A stretch of DNA of 64,000 nt from UBA7662 sp943369355 (GTDB taxonomy: Bacteria > Bacteroidota > Bacteroidia > UBA7662). This document shows positions 23,787 to 33,638 of this stretch, piece by piece; the stretch's first letter is position 1, and each line of letters opens with the position of its first letter. The position numbers were made by a program, and so were the translations under genes. The notes beneath the pieces are model-generated. The model did no database searches. It had not been told where the DNA came from and saw only the letters and a list, made by a program, of their open reading frames with translations. The stretch covers positions 62,001-126,000 of the forward strand of contig CALRMX020000004.1 of assembly GCA_943369355.1 (NCBI GenBank). The letters are read 5' to 3'.

Positions 23787-26700
23787 ATGCAGGCCGACTC
23801 TACGATTTACCAACCCAAAAACCACATCCGCATCGTTACAGCCGCTTCTTTGTTCGACGGCCACGACGCAGCCATCAACATCATGCGGCGGATTTTGCAG
23901 TCGAGTGGTGCCGAGGTTATTCACCTTGGGCACAACCGAGCTGTGGCCGAAATCGTAAACTGTGCCATACAAGAAGATGCACAAGCCATTGCCATCACCT
24001 CCTACCAAGGTGGGCACGTGGAGTTTTTTAAGTACATGTACGATCTGCTACGCGAAAAGGGAGCCGCCCACATCAAATTGTTTGGCGGAGGTGGCGGTAC
24101 CATTCTGCCTACCGAAATTGAAGAGCTGCATACTTACGGCATCAACCGCATCTACTCCCCCGACGATGGCCGCGCGTTAGGCCTGCAGGGCATGATCAAC
24201 GACTTGCTCGAACAGTGTGATTTCCCTACGGGCGTATCGCTCAACGGCGAGTTGAGTCATATTACCGACAAAGATCCTTTGAGCATTGCCAGGCTCATCA
24301 GCACCGCCGAAAACAACCCAGAGCTGTATGCATCGGTACGTGCCTCGATAACCGAAAAAACGGCAAAAAACAACAAAATTGTCCCTGTTTTGGGCATTAC
24401 CGGCACCGGTGGTGCAGGGAAGTCGAGCCTGGTCGACGAGCTGGTTCGTCGCTTTTTGCTCGATTTTATGGAAGACGGCCATATCGAAAAAGGCAAAACC
24501 ATCGCCATCATCTCGGTAGATCCGTCGAAACGCAAAACCGGAGGGGCGCTGCTTGGCGACCGTATCCGCATGAACAGCATCCATAACTCTCGCGTGTACA
24601 TGCGCTCGCTGGCTACGCGCCAAAGCAACCTGGCGCTGAGCAAATACGTGCAAGACGCGGTGGATGTTACCCGTGCCGCAGGTTTCGACCTCATCATACT
24701 CGAAACCTCGGGTATTGGTCAGAGCGACACCGAAATTATCGAGCATAGCGACCTGAGTTTGTACGTGATGACGCCAGAATATGGAGCAGCCACGCAGCTC
24801 GAAAAAATAGACATGCTCGACTTTGCCGATTTGATCGCACTCAACAAATTCGACAAACGAGGAGCTTTAGATGCCTTGCGCGATGTGCAAAAGCAATACC
24901 AGCGCAACCACCAACGCTGGACCGAAGACCCGGCCACCATGCCGGTGTTCGGCACCATTGCCAGTCAGTTCAACGACCCGGGCATGAACCGGCTGTACAA
25001 ATCGGTCATCGAAAAAATTGTCGCCAAAACTGGCGCTCCTCTGGCCACGCAAATGGTGGCCAGTCGCGAGCAAAGCGAAAAAATATACATCATCCCACCA
25101 CACCGTACACGTTACCTCAGCGAAATCACGGAGAGTATTCGCAATTACGACCAATGGGTTGGCGAGCAGAGCGAGCTGGCGCAGAAACTGTATGCGTTGC
25201 GTGAAACCATCAATACACTGAAAGGACAAGCCAAGCCGGGTCAGCCCGAGGCTGCTTTAGAAACGACTATCCAAACACTTGAGGGCAGCTTTGCCGCCCT
25301 CGAACGTAAGCTCGATGGCGAAAACAAACACCTGCTCGAAGTTTGGGACGACAAGGTGCAGCGCTACAAAAATCCTGAATATGTGTATCAGGTGCGAGGC
25401 AAAGACATACGGGTGAAGACCCACACCGAAAGTTTGTCGCACTTGCAGATACCCAAAATAAGTCTGCCACGCTACAAAGGCTGGGGCGACATTTTGCGCT
25501 GGAACTTACAGGAAAATGTGCCGGGCGAGTTTCCGTACACGGCAGGAGTGTTTCCCTTCAAACGCGAAAACGAAGACCCAACGCGTATGTTTGCCGGAGA
25601 AGGCGGGCCAGAGCGCACGAACAAACGTTTCCACTATGTATCGTTGGGTTTGCCAGCCAAACGGTTAAGTACCGCCTTCGATTCGGTGACCCTGTACGGC
25701 AACGACCCTGACTACCGCCCCGACATTTACGGTAAAATTGGCAACTCGGGTGTAAGCGTTTGTTGCCTCGACGATGCCAAAAAACTGTACAGCGGCTTCA
25801 ATCTCTGCGACCCCGCAACCTCGGTGTCGATGACCATCAACGGACCAGCCCCCATCCTGCTAGGCTTTTTTATGAATGCCGCCATTGACCAGCAGTGTGA
25901 GTTGTACATCCGCGAAAATGGCCTCGAAGATGAGGTGAATGCCCGCATCGACGAGCTATACAAACAAAAAGGAGCGGCTCGCCCACGCTACCAAGCCAGC
26001 GAATTGCCCGAAGGCAATAACGGACTAGGACTGATGCTTTTGGGCGTTACTGGCGATCAAGTATTGCCCGAAGAGGTTTATAGCGACATCAAAGCACGCA
26101 CCTTAAGTAGTGTGCGAGGCACGGTGCAGGCCGACATTCTTAAAGAAGACCAAGCCCAAAATACCTGTATTTTCAGCACCGAATTTTCGTTGAGACTGAT
26201 GGGCGATGTGCAGTCGTTTTTCATCGACAAAAACGTGCGCAACTTTTACTCGGTATCGATTAGTGGTTACCACATCGCCGAGGCCGGCGCCAACCCCATT
26301 TCTCAGCTTGCCTTTACCCTCGCCAACGGTTTCACCTTTGTTGAGTACTACGTGAGCCGTGGCATGGACATCAATAAGTTTGCGCCCAACCTTAGCTTTT
26401 TCTTCAGCAATGGCACCGATCCGGAGTATTCAGTGATTGGGCGTGTGGCCCGCCGCATTTGGGCCAAGGCCATGAAGCTGAAGTACAAAGCCGACGAGCG
26501 CAGCCAGATGCTGAAATACCACATCCAAACCTCGGGAAGGTCGTTACACGCCCAAGAAATCGACTTCAACGACATTAGAACCACCCTGCAGGCCTTGTAT
26601 GCCATTTACGACAATTGCAACTCGTTGCATACCAACGCCTACGATGAAGCCATTACTACGCCTACTGAGGAATCGGTACGTCGCGCCATGGCCATCCAAA

Positions 26701-27215
26701 TGATCATCAACAACGAGCTCGGTTTAGCCAAAAACCAAAACCCCAACCAAGGGTCGTTCATCATCGAGGAGCTTACCGACCTGGTAGAGCAAGCCGTTAT
26801 GGCCGAATTTGACCGCATTACCGAACGTGGTGGGGTGCTTGGTGCGATGGAAACCATGTATCAGCGCAACAAAATACAGGAAGAATCGCTGCACTACGAG
26901 ATGCTGAAACATACTGGCGAGCTACCGATTATTGGGGTAAATACCTTTTTGAGTAGCAAAGGCTCGCCTACGATCATCCCGCAGGAAGTGATTCGAGCAA
27001 CCACCGAAGAAAAGGAAGCTCAGATAGAGACCCTGCGCCTGCTCCATGCCCGCAATGCACAAAAAGCCACAGCGCTATTGCGCCAGGTGCAAGATATAGC
27101 GGTGAGCAACGGCAACGTATTCGAAGGCATTATGGAAGCGGTGAAATACTGTTCGCTCGGACAAATCACGCGTGCTTTGTACGAGGTGGGAGGTCAATAC
27201 CGCCGAAATATGTGA
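23787..27215 (+). CDS. icmF: Fused isobutyryl-CoA mutase IcmF
   Basis: 1142 residues from the ATG at 23787 (an upstream in-frame TTG overlaps the promoter element and is less likely). Order of domains: B12-binding domain at 1-150 with SLFDGHDAAI (base-off His26); MeaI-like GTPase chaperone with P-loop GTGGAGKSS at 206-214, SVDPSKRKTGGALLGDRIRM and NKFDKRGA; linker; mutase TIM barrel from about 560 to the end (CCLDDAKKLYSGF, SISGYHIAEAGANP). The enzyme interconverts isobutyryl-CoA and n-butyryl-CoA with adenosylcobalamin; some homologues act on isovaleryl/pivalyl-CoA. The chaperone fused in cis loads and protects the cofactor. Role: branched-chain acyl-CoA metabolism. Confidence 0.95.
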   Translation: MQADSTIYQPKNHIRIVTAASLFDGHDAAINIMRRILQSSGAEVIHLGHNRAVAEIVNCAIQEDAQAIAITSYQGGHVEFFKYMYDLLREKGAAHIKLFGGGGGTILPTEIEELHTYGINRIYSPDDGRALGLQGMINDLLEQCDFPTGVSLNGELSHITDKDPLSIARLISTAENNPELYASVRASITEKTAKNNKIVPVLGITGTGGAGKSSLVDELVRRFLLDFMEDGHIEKGKTIAIISVDPSKRKTGGALLGDRIRMNSIHNSRVYMRSLATRQSNLALSKYVQDAVDVTRAAGFDLIILETSGIGQSDTEIIEHSDLSLYVMTPEYGAATQLEKIDMLDFADLIALNKFDKRGALDALRDVQKQYQRNHQRWTEDPATMPVFGTIASQFNDPGMNRLYKSVIEKIVAKTGAPLATQMVASREQSEKIYIIPPHRTRYLSEITESIRNYDQWVGEQSELAQKLYALRETINTLKGQAKPGQPEAALETTIQTLEGSFAALERKLDGENKHLLEVWDDKVQRYKNPEYVYQVRGKDIRVKTHTESLSHLQIPKISLPRYKGWGDILRWNLQENVPGEFPYTAGVFPFKRENEDPTRMFAGEGGPERTNKRFHYVSLGLPAKRLSTAFDSVTLYGNDPDYRPDIYGKIGNSGVSVCCLDDAKKLYSGFNLCDPATSVSMTINGPAPILLGFFMNAAIDQQCELYIRENGLEDEVNARIDELYKQKGAARPRYQASELPEGNNGLGLMLLGVTGDQVLPEEVYSDIKARTLSSVRGTVQADILKEDQAQNTCIFSTEFSLRLMGDVQSFFIDKNVRNFYSVSISGYHIAEAGANPISQLAFTLANGFTFVEYYVSRGMDINKFAPNLSFFFSNGTDPEYSVIGRVARRIWAKAMKLKYKADERSQMLKYHIQTSGRSLHAQEIDFNDIRTTLQALYAIYDNCNSLHTNAYDEAITTPTEESVRRAMAIQMIINNELGLAKNQNPNQGSFIIEELTDLVEQAVMAEFDRITERGGVLGAMETMYQRNKIQEESLHYEMLKHTGELPIIGVNTFLSSKGSPTIIPQEVIRATTEEKEAQIETLRLLHARNAQKATALLRQVQDIAVSNGNVFEGIMEAVKYCSLGQITRALYEVGGQYRRNM

Positions 27216-27342
27216 TAACGGTGCGCTAAATAAATGCTTGTAGGCAGTAAAGAGGTTGATGCTTACAGCTACCTAAAATGTTAAATATCGTAATATATAA
27301 AACCTAAGGCACAGGGTTGGGTTGTTACGACATATAACAACC

Positions 27343-29517
27343 ATGCGCATCCGTAGTTTACTGCTGCTTACAGCTTTTCTGTTTAGTATTCCGCTTACAC
27401 AAGCACAGCTTCAGAATCACCAATGGCGCTTTGGTGCAGGCGCAGGCCTCAGCTTCTTGACCAATCCAGCAAGTTACGCACCCTCGGCACTATCTGCTGC
27501 TGAAGGCTCCGCTTCGATAGCCGACCGCAATACGGGGGCCTTGTTGTTTTATACCGATGGCCTTACCGTTTGGAACCGTAACAACCAGGTGATGCTCAAT
27601 GGCACTGGCCTGCTCGGCGGGAGCGTTTTGCTGCAATCGTCGACCGCCGCTGCAGCCATAGCCCCCAGACCGGGCAGCACCACGCAGTATTATATCGTCA
27701 CCATCGACGAGCAAGGCTCGAACAACGGCTTGCGTTATTCTTTGGTAGATATGACCTTAGATGGAGGACTTGGAGGCATCGTACCCGGGCAAAAAAACGT
27801 GATTTTAGATGCCTCCCTGCGCAGCGAAAAGCTACAAACGTTACCCAATAATTTAAACAACGGCCTGTGGGTGATCACCAAAGACAACCCCGGAAACGGG
27901 TTTTATGCATTCGAACTTTTGGCTTCTGGATTCAGTACCATCCCGGTCGTAAGCATCGTGGGAGGCCAGCACGGTAACGGCGCAGGGCATATGAAATTCA
28001 ACCGGCAAATGACTAAACTTGCAATGGGGAATTTTTTTAATCAGACCATTGAATTGTACGATTTCAACCGTGCTACCGGGCAAGTCACCAACCCACTAAC
28101 TTGGACAGCCCGTTCTCCAGCTTCGTTTCCTTATGGAGTTGAATTTTCGCCCGACGGTACAAAGCTGTATGTAGCTAATTTATTGGATGTAGTGCAATAC
28201 GATTTGAGTTCAGGTGTTGCAGCAACCATAGCCGCTTCGGCCACAGTGATCAGCACCCTCGACGGGGCATCGATGCAATTGGGTCCCGACCATAAAATCT
28301 ACATCAACAGCGGTACCATCGACAAAATCAACTGCCCCGACGAGTTGGGCGTATCGGCTGATTATCGTGCGAATTTATTTCCCACGCAAAGTGTAGGCGG
28401 TTATGGACTTCCGTTGTGGGTGTACTACGCCACCGACAGGCCGTACATTCCCGTGGTGAACGCCATAACGGCAACCGACAGTTGTTTATCGTCGGCTACC
28501 CAATTCGGTCTTCGCGACACAGCTAAAATCTTAGCTGTTACATGGAATTTTGGCGACCTCATGAGCGGCTTGAGTAATACGGCGACTGGTTTCGCTCCGA
28601 GCCACCGGTTTAGCATGCCCGGACGCTATACCGTTACCGCCCAGGTGGTGACAGAATGTTCGAATCGCCAATTAAATTTCACATGGCAAGTCATCGACTG
28701 TAACTTGAGCCTCCCAGGCAGCATATCGGTGCAGGGCGACAGTTGTTTGATCAACGAAGCTTTACGTTTTAACGTAAGCGGAGCAGGAAGCGCACCCGTT
28801 TTTAGTTGGGACTTTGGCGACCCCGCCGGAGGCAGCAGCAACCAGCAGCAGCAACTGGCTGGAGCGGCTGCACCACAGCACCGTTTCAGTGCTCCTGGCA
28901 GATATAGGGTGTGTGTCCAATACCAACAGCCGGGCGGAGCAGTGCAGAACCTGTGTCGTACCGTAACGGTAGGTGGCTGTTGCCGGTTCGACTTGGTACA
29001 GCTTGGCGATTGTTTCGAAGAAGAAATAACGGTTTCGTTACGTAGCAACTACCCCACCGACTCGGTTGTTTGGTCGTTTGGCGATACCGCTTCGGTTGGT
29101 CCCGGATCAGGCACAGGAGATAGGAGTAGTTATCGGTACAGCGGGCCAGGGAGTTATGCCATCACTGCTCGGGTGTATGCCCCATGCGGAGCCGATACGC
29201 TTTCGCTCACTGCCGAAATACGTCAGTGTTCTCGTGAAAACTGCCGGGTGAACATTCCCAATGCCTTTTCACCCAACAACGACGGGCTCAACGAAAGCTT
29301 TGCACCCGTATTTAGCTGCGAGCCACTCGTGTATAGGTTGCGTATTTACAACCGCTGGGGGCAGCTGTTGTACCATACCGACCGTTTAGATCAAGCTTGG
29401 AATGGCGAATTTCAAGGTCATCGGGTAGCCGACGGAGTTTATTATTACCAAACCGATTATCAGTTTAGCTTAGGGGCCATGCGCCAACAAAGCGGGGCCA
29501 TACGGCTCATATATTAA
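27343..29517 (+). CDS. Secreted PKD-domain protein with CHU_C (gliding-motility-type) C-terminus
   Basis: 724 residues from the ATG at 27343 (signal peptide MRIRSLLLLTAFLFSIPLTQAQ). The first 370 residues are a beta-propeller-like region with repeated N-x-L-Y-D and PDGTKLYVANL motifs. Three PKD-like domains follow (VTWNFGDLMSG, FSWDFGDPAGG, VVWSFGDTAS). The end is NIPNAFSPNNDGLNE..RIYNRWGQLLYH..WNGEFQG..DGVYYY, the type B T9SS/CHU_C tail. Likely cell-surface or extracellular adhesin. No enzyme motif seen. Confidence 0.85.
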   Translation: MRIRSLLLLTAFLFSIPLTQAQLQNHQWRFGAGAGLSFLTNPASYAPSALSAAEGSASIADRNTGALLFYTDGLTVWNRNNQVMLNGTGLLGGSVLLQSSTAAAAIAPRPGSTTQYYIVTIDEQGSNNGLRYSLVDMTLDGGLGGIVPGQKNVILDASLRSEKLQTLPNNLNNGLWVITKDNPGNGFYAFELLASGFSTIPVVSIVGGQHGNGAGHMKFNRQMTKLAMGNFFNQTIELYDFNRATGQVTNPLTWTARSPASFPYGVEFSPDGTKLYVANLLDVVQYDLSSGVAATIAASATVISTLDGASMQLGPDHKIYINSGTIDKINCPDELGVSADYRANLFPTQSVGGYGLPLWVYYATDRPYIPVVNAITATDSCLSSATQFGLRDTAKILAVTWNFGDLMSGLSNTATGFAPSHRFSMPGRYTVTAQVVTECSNRQLNFTWQVIDCNLSLPGSISVQGDSCLINEALRFNVSGAGSAPVFSWDFGDPAGGSSNQQQQLAGAAAPQHRFSAPGRYRVCVQYQQPGGAVQNLCRTVTVGGCCRFDLVQLGDCFEEEITVSLRSNYPTDSVVWSFGDTASVGPGSGTGDRSSYRYSGPGSYAITARVYAPCGADTLSLTAEIRQCSRENCRVNIPNAFSPNNDGLNESFAPVFSCEPLVYRLRIYNRWGQLLYHTDRLDQAWNGEFQGHRVADGVYYYQTDYQFSLGAMRQQSGAIRLIY

Positions 29518-29596
29518 GCTATTTTTAATGTCTATTCTTCGTAATTAATTGGTTGTAAGTCGTTAAAAGCTTAGGTTTAACCACTAAGTTTTTACG

Positions 29597-30604
29597 ATGA
29601 ACAAACGAGAATTCTTAAAATCGCTTGGAGTACTAGGTGCAGCAAGCGTATTACCAAGTCCCGGCCTATTGGCAGCCCCAAAAAACGACGAAATTACCAG
29701 CTGCGTGCTCATTCCAAGTGAAACCGCAGGTCCATTTCCGCTCGACCTAACAGCTAACACTACTTTCTTCCGTCAAGATATTCGCGAAGGCAAAGCAGGT
29801 GTTCAACTCAATTTGAAACTAAAAATACTCGGCTTGGGTAACTGCTTGCCCATGCAAAATGTACGCGTGAACATTTGGCATTGCGATAAAGACGGTTTGT
29901 ATTCTGGCTACAGCCAAATGAACAACCCAGGACAAGCTGGGCTCACCTACTTACGTGGTTATCAAATGACCGATGCCAATGGCGAAGTGAACTTCACCAC
30001 CATTTTTCCAGGTTGGTATACCGGACGAATTTGTCACATTCATTTTCAGGTATACGTAAGTTCAAGTTACTCGGCAGTTTCGCAATTAACTTTTGACCTC
30101 ACTGCTAAAAATGAGTTATACACTTCCAATTCAGGAGTTTATACCAAAGGCGTAGACCCGTTGACTTACAGTAGCGATAATATTTTCTCCGATGGTTATC
30201 AGTACCAGCTAGCCACCTTAACGCCAAATAGCACCACGGGAGGCTATGATAGTACACTAGAAGTGAGTGTGCAAGGCAATGGAACGGTTGGTTTTGGTCA
30301 ACTCGAAAAACAAGCTTCTAAGAACATGTTAGTTGGTCAGAACTACCCTAACCCGTACACCGAAAAAACCACTTTACCCATCGAGTTACTGCTTCCCGGC
30401 GATGTAACCATTCGCCTCTACGATTTGCAAGGCCGCGAATGTTATCGAAAAAATATGTATGGTTTGGAAGCAGGAAAACATCGTATAGAGATGAATATTG
30501 CCGAACTAGGTTTGGCAACAACCACCTATGCTTGGCAAACCGAGTTGAAAAACGCCAATGGGGTATTTCATGACTTAAAACTCATCACACATGCATCCAA
30601 ATAA
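29597..30604 (+). CDS. Intradiol dioxygenase-like protein with T9SS tail
   Basis: 335 residues. The N-terminus MNKREFLKSLGVLGAASVLP is Tat-like but lacks a twin-arginine pair. Residues 60-220 match the catalytic beta-sandwich of intradiol ring-cleavage dioxygenases. The non-heme iron ligands are present as Tyr102 (GLYSGY), Tyr141 (PGWYTGR), His147 and His149 (CHIHF). The last 90 residues are a type A T9SS domain (NYPNPYTEKTTL..VTIRLYDLQGRE). An exported, surface-sorted iron dioxygenase is unusual because catechol cleavage is normally cytoplasmic. Substrate unknown. Confidence 0.85.
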   Translation: MNKREFLKSLGVLGAASVLPSPGLLAAPKNDEITSCVLIPSETAGPFPLDLTANTTFFRQDIREGKAGVQLNLKLKILGLGNCLPMQNVRVNIWHCDKDGLYSGYSQMNNPGQAGLTYLRGYQMTDANGEVNFTTIFPGWYTGRICHIHFQVYVSSSYSAVSQLTFDLTAKNELYTSNSGVYTKGVDPLTYSSDNIFSDGYQYQLATLTPNSTTGGYDSTLEVSVQGNGTVGFGQLEKQASKNMLVGQNYPNPYTEKTTLPIELLLPGDVTIRLYDLQGRECYRKNMYGLEAGKHRIEMNIAELGLATTTYAWQTELKNANGVFHDLKLITHASK

Positions 30605-30622
30605 TCGGAAAACAGCGAATAA

Positions 30623-30649
30623 ACAGCCGGCAATGTCCGGCTTTTTTTA
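30623..30649 (+). terminator. Intrinsic terminator
   Basis: AGCCGG-CAATGT-CCGGCT followed by seven T, 20 nt after the dioxygenase-like gene. Confidence 0.8.
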
Positions 30650-30670
30650 TCTTCATGCTAAAGGAGATTT

Positions 30671-31030
30671 ATGGTGAACCACCCAGAAGTTGACGCTTAT
30701 TTACTCGATTTTTCAGGAGAAAAACTTGAACGATTACGACTGATACGAAATTTAATTCACGAATGTGCAGCCGATGCTGAAGAGCATTTTGCGTATGGTA
30801 TGCCGGCCTATCGATTAAACAAAAAGCCGCTGCTGTACTTTGCAGGGTTTGAACACCATACCGGGTTTTACGCGACTCCTACTGGTCACAGTGCGTTTCA
30901 AGAACGACTGAAAGGATATAAACAAGGCAAAGGTTCGGTGCAATTTCCACACAATCAGGCCTTACCCGTATCGCTCATCCGAGACATCATACTTCATAGA
31001 GTAGAAGAAAACCGTTCGCAAAAAAAATGA
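30671..31030 (+). CDS. DUF1801 family protein
   Basis: 119 residues. DUF1801 features: VDAYLLDFSGEKLERLRLIRNLI, EEHFAYGMPAYRLNKKPLLYFAG, HTGFYATPTG and GKGSVQFP. The fold is related to frataxin-like and YdhG proteins; some relatives are reported as iron-binding. No reaction can be assigned. Its stop overlaps the start of the next gene by 4 nt (ATGA), so the two are translationally coupled. Confidence 0.85.
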   Translation: MVNHPEVDAYLLDFSGEKLERLRLIRNLIHECAADAEEHFAYGMPAYRLNKKPLLYFAGFEHHTGFYATPTGHSAFQERLKGYKQGKGSVQFPHNQALPVSLIRDIILHRVEENRSQKK

Positions 31031-31653
31031 GTCACGCATCTACGCAAGCTGGCTGGAACGAGGTGGCCGACTGGTACCTCAAGCAGTTTGGGCCCGACCG
31101 AAGTTATGCCGACGCCTGGGATCAGCTCCTAAAACCATTGCTGGGTAACGAAAAAGTTTTGGAAATAGGCACAGGGCCTGGAATCCTGGCGCGGTATTTT
31201 TTGGACCGGCATCCCGGTCTCGACTGGCTTGGGTACGACTACGCCCCTGCTATGGTAGCCTTGGCTCAAACCACGGTACCAGAAGCTCGCTTTGAGCAAT
31301 TGGATGTACGCGAGCTAGGCGCACAATCGGTTGAGTACGACCTCGTGATAAATGCTTTTTGCAGTCCGTATTTGAATGCCGCCGAGAATGAGTCTGTACT
31401 TGCCAAGCTGGTTGCTCTGCTAAAAAAAGACGGCAGCCTATATTGGAGCCACATTGAAGCAGATTATGCATTTTCGGGTCGTGAATGGAGTAGCGATGGG
31501 AAAATTCAGATGGACGTATGGTACTACCCCGAAGGATGGCTCGAAACGCGTTTGAAAGCACTTGGTTTAACCATCACCTACAACGAATTAGTCGTATTCG
31601 GCCGCCCGCACCGAGTGAGCAACAAACACCGCATCTTGATTGCCAAAAAATAA
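31027..31653 (+). CDS. SAM-dependent class I methyltransferase
   Basis: 208 residues. Motif I VLEIGTGPGILARYF near 43-57, followed by WLGYDYAPAMVALAQ, motif post-I VPEARFEQLDVREL, and YDLVINAFCSPYL as motif II. Transfers methyl from S-adenosylmethionine to an unknown small molecule. Coupled to the DUF1801 gene upstream and followed 19 nt later by the S41 peptidase; likely one operon through 34070. Confidence 0.85.
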   Translation: MSHASTQAGWNEVADWYLKQFGPDRSYADAWDQLLKPLLGNEKVLEIGTGPGILARYFLDRHPGLDWLGYDYAPAMVALAQTTVPEARFEQLDVRELGAQSVEYDLVINAFCSPYLNAAENESVLAKLVALLKKDGSLYWSHIEADYAFSGREWSSDGKIQMDVWYYPEGWLETRLKALGLTITYNELVVFGRPHRVSNKHRILIAKK

Positions 31654-31672
31654 ATAAACCAGAAATTTTATC

Positions 31673-33010
31673 ATGAGACTCCTTCATGCTCTTTTTGGAT
31701 GTGTTGTGCTTAGCTTTTTATTTCCCCTCACTTACGCCGTTGCACAACCGTATCATTTCAGCCGTGTACAATTATTGAACGACTTGATTTTTTTGTCGAA
31801 AGCAGTTTCTGAAGGCCATCCCAGCTCCTTTATAGCACCACAAAAACGAGGCTTCGACGAGCTGATTACCGCAGCTAAAATTGAAACAGGCGATTCGGTA
31901 ACGGCATCAACTTACCGAAAATGGATTGGCCGAGCGGTTTATGAAATTGGCTGTATACACTCCAACATCTACCAGATGCCAGAAAACTGGCCTCACAACA
32001 AACGTTTTTTTCCTCACCCAGTGTATACGCGAAACGACAGCTTATGGTATTTCGACAAGGATTCGTGGCATCTAATCCAGCAAATCAACGGCATATCAGT
32101 CGACTCGCTACTCCCTGCAGCACTCAAACAAATAAGTAGCGATGGAAAAAATCGGAGTTTCGACGAGCGCTATTTTCTACGGTTTGGTCGCGAATTCCTG
32201 ACCCGTACCTTAAATGCACCGGCTGAATATGTTTTACTGACAGGAACATCCGAAAGGCGCATTTCCGCCGTCGACAGCTTGATTCAACCCCGTACTCAAC
32301 CCGACAGCCTTCCTCAAGCTGCGTTGGAAAGGTCGAACAACAAACTCTACCGCTTCGGCGACAGCGCCTTGCTTGTAGTTAAAAGTTTCAGCAAGAAAGA
32401 CAAAGCTTTCTTTAATGCATGCTACTCCTACCTACAAACGAATGGCATCCACAAACTTACGCTTGATCTACGGGGAAATGGCGGCGGAAATCGTTCAGCA
32501 GCCGCTCGACTAGGTCAAATATTGCTCGATACCAGTTTCGGTTATGCATTGCTATTGCCCAAAAAACAACGTGCTTTTCAGTATTACAACGGGAAAGGAA
32601 AAGTGAACTACCTCCTCGGTCGATTCAAATATGGTGTGGCAGAACTTCCCTTCAGAAGGCTTGGAAAAGATAACGCCAAACGCTGGGTATATCGATATCG
32701 CCCACTGAGAAAGCCCTACTCGGGCGAATTAACTGTTTTTGTAGATCCTGGTACTGCTTCTGCGGCTACCATGCTTGCCTCTTGGATACTTCAGCACCGT
32801 AAAGCGGTATTCATTGGACAAGTTACTGGGGGTGGTTATGCAATCAACTATGGCGGCATTTTTCCATTGATAGAACTACCCGAAAGCAAGATCACAATAC
32901 GCTTTCCGGCCATGGCCCTCGTACTTGACGCAAACAACTTAGTAGCCGGTGGACTGCTACCCGACTATCGTGTACCACAGTCTTCCCCTTTTACACCCCT
33001 GCTTCCATGA
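31673..33010 (+). CDS. S41-family (C-terminal-processing-like) peptidase
   Basis: 445 residues with a signal peptide. The C-terminal half carries the S41 catalytic fold: LTLDLRGNGGGNRSAAARL, then FVDPGTASAATMLASWI (Ser of ASAATM as nucleophile) and VFIGQVTGGG. No PDZ domain is evident in the N-terminal half. Periplasmic protease of unknown substrate. The stop overlaps the start of the Crp/Fnr gene by 4 nt, so regulator and protease are co-expressed. Confidence 0.8.
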   Translation: MRLLHALFGCVVLSFLFPLTYAVAQPYHFSRVQLLNDLIFLSKAVSEGHPSSFIAPQKRGFDELITAAKIETGDSVTASTYRKWIGRAVYEIGCIHSNIYQMPENWPHNKRFFPHPVYTRNDSLWYFDKDSWHLIQQINGISVDSLLPAALKQISSDGKNRSFDERYFLRFGREFLTRTLNAPAEYVLLTGTSERRISAVDSLIQPRTQPDSLPQAALERSNNKLYRFGDSALLVVKSFSKKDKAFFNACYSYLQTNGIHKLTLDLRGNGGGNRSAAARLGQILLDTSFGYALLLPKKQRAFQYYNGKGKVNYLLGRFKYGVAELPFRRLGKDNAKRWVYRYRPLRKPYSGELTVFVDPGTASAATMLASWILQHRKAVFIGQVTGGGYAINYGGIFPLIELPESKITIRFPAMALVLDANNLVAGGLLPDYRVPQSSPFTPLLP

Positions 33011-33582
33011 GCTTATTCTCCCATGCGTTAATCGACTATTTCGGGCCTTTACCATCAGAGCTAGTGCTAGAGATAGAAAAGCAATTCGATCCCATTCCTT
33101 ATCGTAAAGGCGACATTTTTTTGGCGCAAAACACGAGCTGTAACAAGCTCGGATTTGTAAAAAACGGTCTATTTCGCATTTATGCCTACCAAAACGACCG
33201 CGAAATTACCCAGTGGGTTTCAGGCCCAGGACAGTTTATTACCGATTTAGCGAGTTTCACCTTTGGCACGCCTGCCCGTTGGAGTATTGAAGCCCTCGCT
33301 GATGGTGAGCTGCTGGTTATAGGCAAAAACGCTTACCGGAACTTAGGAAATCATGTACCGGAATGGCATGTACTTGAAAAGCTGTTCTTGGCAAAATGCT
33401 TTTCCATACTTGAAGACCGTGTTTTTAGCCTATTGGCCATGACCGCCGAAGAGCGTTATCAATTTTTCTACATGCACCACAAAGAGCTCTTTTTGCAGTT
33501 ACCGCAGCAATATCTCGCCTCTATCTTGGGCATGACACCCGAAACCTTCAGCCGAATTCGTAATCGGCAAATAGGTTCTTGA
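33007..33582 (+). CDS. Crp/Fnr-family transcriptional regulator
   Basis: 191 residues. The N-terminal cyclic-nucleotide-binding-like barrel reads FDPIPYRKGDIFLAQNTSCNKLGFVKNGLFRIYAYQNDREITQWV. The C-terminal helix-turn-helix includes LPQQYLASILGMTPETFSRIRNRQ. No Cys residues suitable for an Fe-S cluster, so it is closer to the Crp-like regulators common in Bacteroidota than to Fnr. ATGA overlap with the S41 gene. Confidence 0.85.
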   Translation: MSLFSHALIDYFGPLPSELVLEIEKQFDPIPYRKGDIFLAQNTSCNKLGFVKNGLFRIYAYQNDREITQWVSGPGQFITDLASFTFGTPARWSIEALADGELLVIGKNAYRNLGNHVPEWHVLEKLFLAKCFSILEDRVFSLLAMTAEERYQFFYMHHKELFLQLPQQYLASILGMTPETFSRIRNRQIGS

Positions 33583-33638
33583 TACAGATCAAGAAATTAC
33601 TTCTGGCATCTTGGGAATTTTGAAGAAACAAAATCCTC

